Part shown: piece after piece, positions 59,733 to 64,000 of the stretch
Numbering within the stretch: the stretch's first letter is position 1
Layout: each line of letters opens with the position of its first letter
DNA from: Gymnopus androsaceus JB14
Lineage: Eukaryota > Basidiomycota > Agaricomycetes > Agaricales > Omphalotaceae
DNA: 64,000 bases
Reading direction: 5' to 3'
Assembly (NCBI GenBank): GCA_009733575.1
Contig: ML769522.1
Span: forward strand, 1 to 64,000
Translations under genes and position numbers: made by a program
The notes under the pieces: model-generated
Databases searched by the model: none
What the model was told of the DNA's origin: nothing
Seen by the model: the letters and a program-made list of their open reading frames with translations, nothing else

Positions 59733-60592
59733 GGATGCCTTTACGACTGTAAAGAAGGAAAAAACTTATCATGGATAATTATGCTCGGAGTTGTGATGTT
59801 CTATGGTTGGAATGCGAAGAACGAGGCTGGACTCGCTCTGGGACGATAACTGATGCTTGATGACTGTGACTCTAATGCTTAACCCGTACGATACATTGCT
59901 TTGTATACGAAGAGATGATTCGTTTGTATCTGTAGTTTATGTAGTTACATGTTCAACAATGAAAGATTTTTCGATGACCATGTCTGTGTTCAAGGAAGAG
60001 CAGGACTGGGAGTGGGATACAGGGTTTGCCCGGACTTGGTAGCTCGTCACTGATTCGTTTGCGATATGTAGCACATTCGGATAAAGTAAATCATGTAATC
60101 ATATAAGGAGAATTTGTGAGGACCGCATAGTCAAGCATCTCCCATACCGTCTCCAAGAGTCGGCTGTTTGACCTGGAAGACGCTCCGGCTTAATTGAGTC
60201 CATGAACATCCTTCTTCCCTTCAGCCATGGTACCCAACTTGAACGCTACGAAGAAGAGTTACTGAGCGATAAAATGCTGCAGCTGGTGGAGGGATGAATA
60301 GAGAGTAAAAATTTAGCGTCGAAGACTAAATATAAATTCCGTGGGAATTTGATGGTACTTTCAAGCGCTCTGGGCGCTTCTGTTAACTCTTCCTGCTCGA
60401 ACCGAATCGTTCCGCGTTCTTCCTGCGTTCTTCCTGCTACGCATTCTTCCTGCTAGTGCTACGAATTCGACCGGTTTTCTCCTGGTATTACTCGATTGGT
60501 ATCTGGTCGTCCCAGGATGCTGAGAATCATCAATGATATGACGTTGCAACCTACCAGTATAAATAATAAATGACGCTATTAAACAAAGTCGG
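59733..60592. other. Intergenic
   Basis: 860 bp with no gene seen; it holds the short CTTCCTGC repeat cluster. Confidence 0.4.
60387..60454 (+). repeat. Short interspersed TTCTTCCTGC units
   Basis: Four imperfect copies of (C/A)(G/T)TTCTTCCTGCT at about 60387, 60415, 60426 and 60442. No function apparent. Confidence 0.5.
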
Positions 60593-61720
60593 ATGCAAAG
60601 CTCGATGATACCCAGATTGCGTTCTGTTTTTCGCCACATTCTTCCTCCATCCAAACGAAAAATGACCACTCATAACACAAACGTGGCTTGCTGCACCATT
60701 CCAGCTGTTCTCTCTGATTATACTCCCAAAGGCACTTTTAAAAGTCTCGGTAGTTTCGACAAGGTCTATGTGACTGGTCCAGATGCGAGTACTAATGCTA
60801 TCGTTTGTGTTTACGATATCTTTGGCTACTTTCCCCAGGTAAGCTGGCGCGATCGATGAGCTTGATGATAAGCTGCTCAACGTCGAATAACAGACCCAAC
60901 AAGGCGCAGATATCATCGCCTCCACTTTGAACACCACCGTGTACATGCCTGACTTTTTCGAACCCGATGGTCCCTTCCCTCATGACCCTTTCCCTCCCAC
61001 TACCGACGAAGGCAAGCAAGCTCTCCAAAACTTTTTCGGGACCACAGCCAATCCACCCAAGAACGTTGAGAAGCTGATTGAATTTGGAAAAGTTTTGAAA
61101 ACGAACGGTGCGAAGAAGATTGGTGTGTATGGCTTCTGTTGGGGTGGAAAGGTTTCGATCCTTGCGAGTGGGGAGAATACGCCATTCAGTGCTGTTTCTA
61201 TCATTCATCCTGCGCAAGTTATTTCTGATCGTCTTTCTTGAAATATGTATACTGATGGAATGAACTACATACAGAATGCTCTCGGTCGAAGACTCGAGCA
61301 AGTTGACTGTACCACTGGCAATTTACCCGTCAAAGGATGAATCATCTGAAGATGTAGGCGATTCAAGTTCTACCCTGTCGTTGAATTTTGTTTTCTCATC
61401 AAGTATTTTTAGTATGAAAAAATTGTCGAAGTTCTGTCAAAGAAGCCTTTCGCATCTCAATGTGACCACAAATATTACTCAACCATGTGAATGCCGGTTT
61501 TCTTTCGTGTGATCTACAAACAAAAACTCATTCTCTCCTTCAGGCACCACGGTTGGGCTGCTGCTCGTGCTGATCTCAAGAACGAAGAGAACAAGAAAGA
61601 GTACGTTTCCCTTCCTCCGTAGTAGTAGTTCTGCGTCATCGATTAACTGAACATTGACTTGAAAGGTTCGAGGATGTGTACACCAAGATCACCACCTTTT
61701 TCAAAACGACTTTGGAGTGA
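60593..61720 (+). CDS. Dienelactone hydrolase family protein
   Basis: The core runs from MTTHNTNVACCTIPAVLSDY (ATG 60662). IVCVYDIFGYFPQTQQGAD and YMPDFFEPDGPF follow across introns. The nucleophile elbow is YGFCWGGKVS with the Cys typical of DLH, and the catalytic His lies in MHHGWAAARADL, assembled over the last intron (donor GTGAAT at about 61488). Ends FFKTTLE at TGA. An in-frame ATG at 60593 adds MQSSMIPRLRSVFRHILPPS, an Arg-rich, acid-free presequence-like extension, so mitochondrial and cytosolic forms are possible. The family hydrolyses lactones or esters; the natural substrate here is unknown. Confidence 0.85.
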
Positions 61721-62133
61721 TTAGCGAATGGTACTGTAACTTTCGCTGATGAAAATAATGTTCGAATATGAAACCAAGCTGTATTTTTTCTGTCCATATG
61801 TAGCACATTTTTGTTGTGCTGAATCAATCTTGTTGTCGGAAAGCTGGCTCTTTCCACCTCTGGCCTAACTCGATATCGATAGCCTGGAGAGGCGCGCGCG
61901 AAAGAAGGTTTCTATCTGCGTTCCGGGTTGGGGTGACAAGCTTGGAACTTGTCATTACGTGTCTTTCACCTTGTACTGACCAAATACCGTGTCGCTGTAG
62001 TGCCCGATATCGACCACGGCTCAGCGCGACCGATTTCGACTCTTTCCGTAGGTCATCATTTTGCAAATTCGGAGAACGGCGGGTTCACGAGCTACGATGA
62101 AGTGGAAACTGTCGAACAGACGCTGGAGGGAAG
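61721..62133. other. Intergenic, no gene seen
   Basis: 413 bp between the DLH and the APH-like gene, both on the plus strand. Confidence 0.4.
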
Positions 62134-63026
62134 ATGACGAATTCGGCTGGCCCTATTTCACATATCGACATTGAACTGGAGTCCAGCTTATGGACTCCAA
62201 CTTCATACGACGAGCTGCACGCTCTCAAGCTCACGAATTTAGTTTACTCTGGCTACGTCAGGTCAGTTGTTGAATCGGCACCTGGCGTGTTGATCAAGTT
62301 TGGTGGCGATTTTGCAGAAGAGGTTCGTGCAACGCTCTATGCACAGAAACAATTTTCCTTTCCAGTGACGCGAATTTTATCTCATCCTACCCTTCCCGAG
62401 GATCAAAATGACCCAGAATCCCTTTCGGTACGTCCGCGTCGAGTATGGTATATCTGTATGCAACAAAGTCCCGGAGTCTCGTTGGACAAAGTTATCGACG
62501 CTATGACTCCTGATCAACTCGCATATATTTCCGAGCAACTCAGGCATGTTCTTGACGAAATGAGCACCATACGGCCGAAGACTTTAGGCTCCATAACCTC
62601 AGGGCCGTATCGCACTGGCAATTGCTTCATTCCTAAGCACGTCCTTCCGGATCATCCATTCTACTCCTACTCAGAATTTCTCGGTTTATATCGTGAAATT
62701 CTTCCAGATTTCTGCACCGAACATTCGCGGACGAACTGTTATCTCACATCCCTCGTAACGCTTCCATGCGTTTTGCTCATGCAGACATCCATCCGGGCAA
62801 CATCCTTGTGGATGAAAATACCGGCACTATCACCGCTATCATCGACTGGGCGACGGCAGGATTTTGGCCAGACTATTGGGAGTACTGTTTTATGCACAGC
62901 CGTAGTTCGTTAACTCCAGGGTGGGATCGCGTTTTGAGACTCGTCTTTCCAGGAGAACGACGCCAGGCCGAGATTGATGCTGTGAACAAATTGGTGCATA
63001 TAGTTAATCGATACTTCTACGTGTGA
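62134..63026 (+). CDS. Aminoglycoside-phosphotransferase-like (APH) kinase, one frame break
   Basis: MTNSAGPISHIDIELESSLW starts the frame. The small lobe holds LIKFGGDF and VTRILSHPTL, then VWYICMQQSPGVSLDKVIDA. The catalytic loop FAHADIHPGNILVDE and the metal-binding IIDWATAGFWPDYWE are intact. Ends HIVNRYFYV. No introns are apparent. Near 62715-62735 the frame shifts by one base, so that EFLGLYREILPDF passes into FADELLSHIPRNASMRF only with an indel. Eukaryotic members of this fold phosphorylate small molecules. Resistance to antibiotics is not implied. Confidence 0.75.
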
Positions 63027-63329
63027 TGTAAATTCTATCCCTAGCTGTACAAAGACCCGCTAAAGCGAAGCTTCACTCTCCCAGTCACTCGAATGTGCCT
63101 ACAATTCACGTGTTCTGCGGTTCATTGGTTAGCGATATTATGACGCGACCTATATATTCTAATCTCGTTTTCCAGACTTGACACCCTTTTACAAGGTGGT
63201 GCTCAAGGTTCATTCTTTTCATGAATTTCCAACTTACAAATCACATCGCGTCTTTCCCATATTACTCGTACGTCAATAGAAAAGTATCGATCATAGGGAC
63301 CTCAGGCTCGCGTTTTACTCCGCACTTAC
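63027..63329. other. Intergenic, no gene seen
   Basis: AT-rich sequence between the APH-like gene and the terminal repeats. Confidence 0.35.
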
Positions 63330-64000
63330 ACTTTCCAGATTCAATGTGCTTGAAAGTGGTCCGTACTTACTGGAAGTACAAGTCTGTTGAGATTGATCAA
63401 GCTGTCTATCGCTAACCTGACGCTTGGCTCAGAACTCGGGGACGATTTCCATCGCGATAAAAGTCATTAATTTTCCGCGGCGCCTATAAGACAAATTTGG
63501 CCCGCTCATGAACTAGTTATAGTGAGCATTTAAAATCGATTATGTGGACCTCGACTCTCGAGGAGAGCGATTTATTGCACCCCACTTTCCAGATTCAATG
63601 TCAACTTCAGGGAAAAGAGGTCGCCCGTACATACTTACTGGTACTAAGTACAAGGCTATTGAGATTAATCAAGCTGTCTATCCCTGACCTAACACTCATC
63701 CCAGAGCTCGAGAATGATTCGCATCGCGATAATACTTCTGCTAACCAAGTATATTTAATGACCCTGACATCCCGTGTCCAGCGGCGCGATTGGATGTATT
63801 TCTACATACAGAAAACGACAGGAAATACGAAGAAGGCACTAGCTCCGACTTGGAGCCTCGAGGAACTCGAGGATGATTCCCATCGCGATAAGTATGAGCA
63901 TATACAATACTGCAATCATTAAGATCGATTATGTGGACCTCAAGGAGAGCGGTTTATTGCACCCACTTTCCAGATTTAAGAGGTGGCCCGTACGTACAAT
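63330..64000 (+). repeat. Diverged repeat units continuing past the window edge
   Basis: CTTTCCAGATTCAATGT occurs at 63331 and 63585, and CACTTTCCAGATTTAAG near 63970. ATCGATTATGTGGACCTC occurs at 63535 and 63924 (389 bp apart). CATCGCGATAA recurs near 63452, 63724 and 63892. Copies are 80-90 % alike by eye with indels. No coding sense. Confidence 0.65.

Overview
The window reads as genomic DNA of a mushroom-forming basidiomycete (Agaricomycetes). Nearly every gene is cut by many GT-AG introns of about 45-60 nt. The gene content fits: a GH72 cell-wall glucanosyltransferase, a GMC aryl-alcohol-oxidase-like enzyme, PIF1 helicases with an RNase H1-type N-terminal domain, an NB-ARC/TPR (fungal NLR) gene, and SEACAT, LSB3, LAS1 and RGD1 orthologues. 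No tRNA, rRNA or CRISPR array was recognised.

Layout. 0.4-7.1 kb holds three minus-strand genes: an RRM/zinc-knuckle/RY-rich splicing-type protein, a GH72 enzyme and a 2-oxoglutarate/Fe(II)-oxygenase-like protein. 7.2-10.4 kb is a small graveyard: a PP2C phosphatase relic, a LINE with complete ORF1 and truncated ORF2 joined by a TAATG overlap, and a scrap of a sugar/inositol transporter. 10.5-17.1 kb is one large ABCC (MRP-type) transporter. 17.4-20.1 kb is an F-BAR/RhoGAP gene. 20.5-32.4 kb is framed by two diverging PIF1-family helicases with a BNR-repeat secreted protein and a GMC oxidoreductase between them. 32.5-43.2 kb is a housekeeping run on the minus strand: RTC1/WDR24, LSB3/YSC84, a single-pass membrane protein and LAS1.

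43.2-57 kb is repeat-dominated. It has a ~0.4 kb inverted repeat with two TA-duplicating MITE-like elements, two copies of an NB-ARC/TPR gene in opposite orientation, a 25-N assembly gap, and two LTR-plus-gag fragments facing each other. The minus-strand NLR carries twenty almost identical 40-residue TPRs and is cut off by an LTR. 57.4-64 kb returns to ordinary genes: a polytopic membrane protein, a dienelactone hydrolase and an aminoglycoside-phosphotransferase-like kinase. It ends in diverged tandem repeats that run off the window.

Two general points. Several exons are only 6-17 nt long (in the ABC transporter, LSB3 and one PIF1 gene) and are needed to keep conserved motifs in register. Several otherwise conserved genes (GH72, LSB3, RGD1, APH-like) also carry single-base frameshifts, several of them in short runs of C or G. 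With the N gap, this looks more like residual assembly indels than biology, and should be settled before any of these genes is called a pseudogene.
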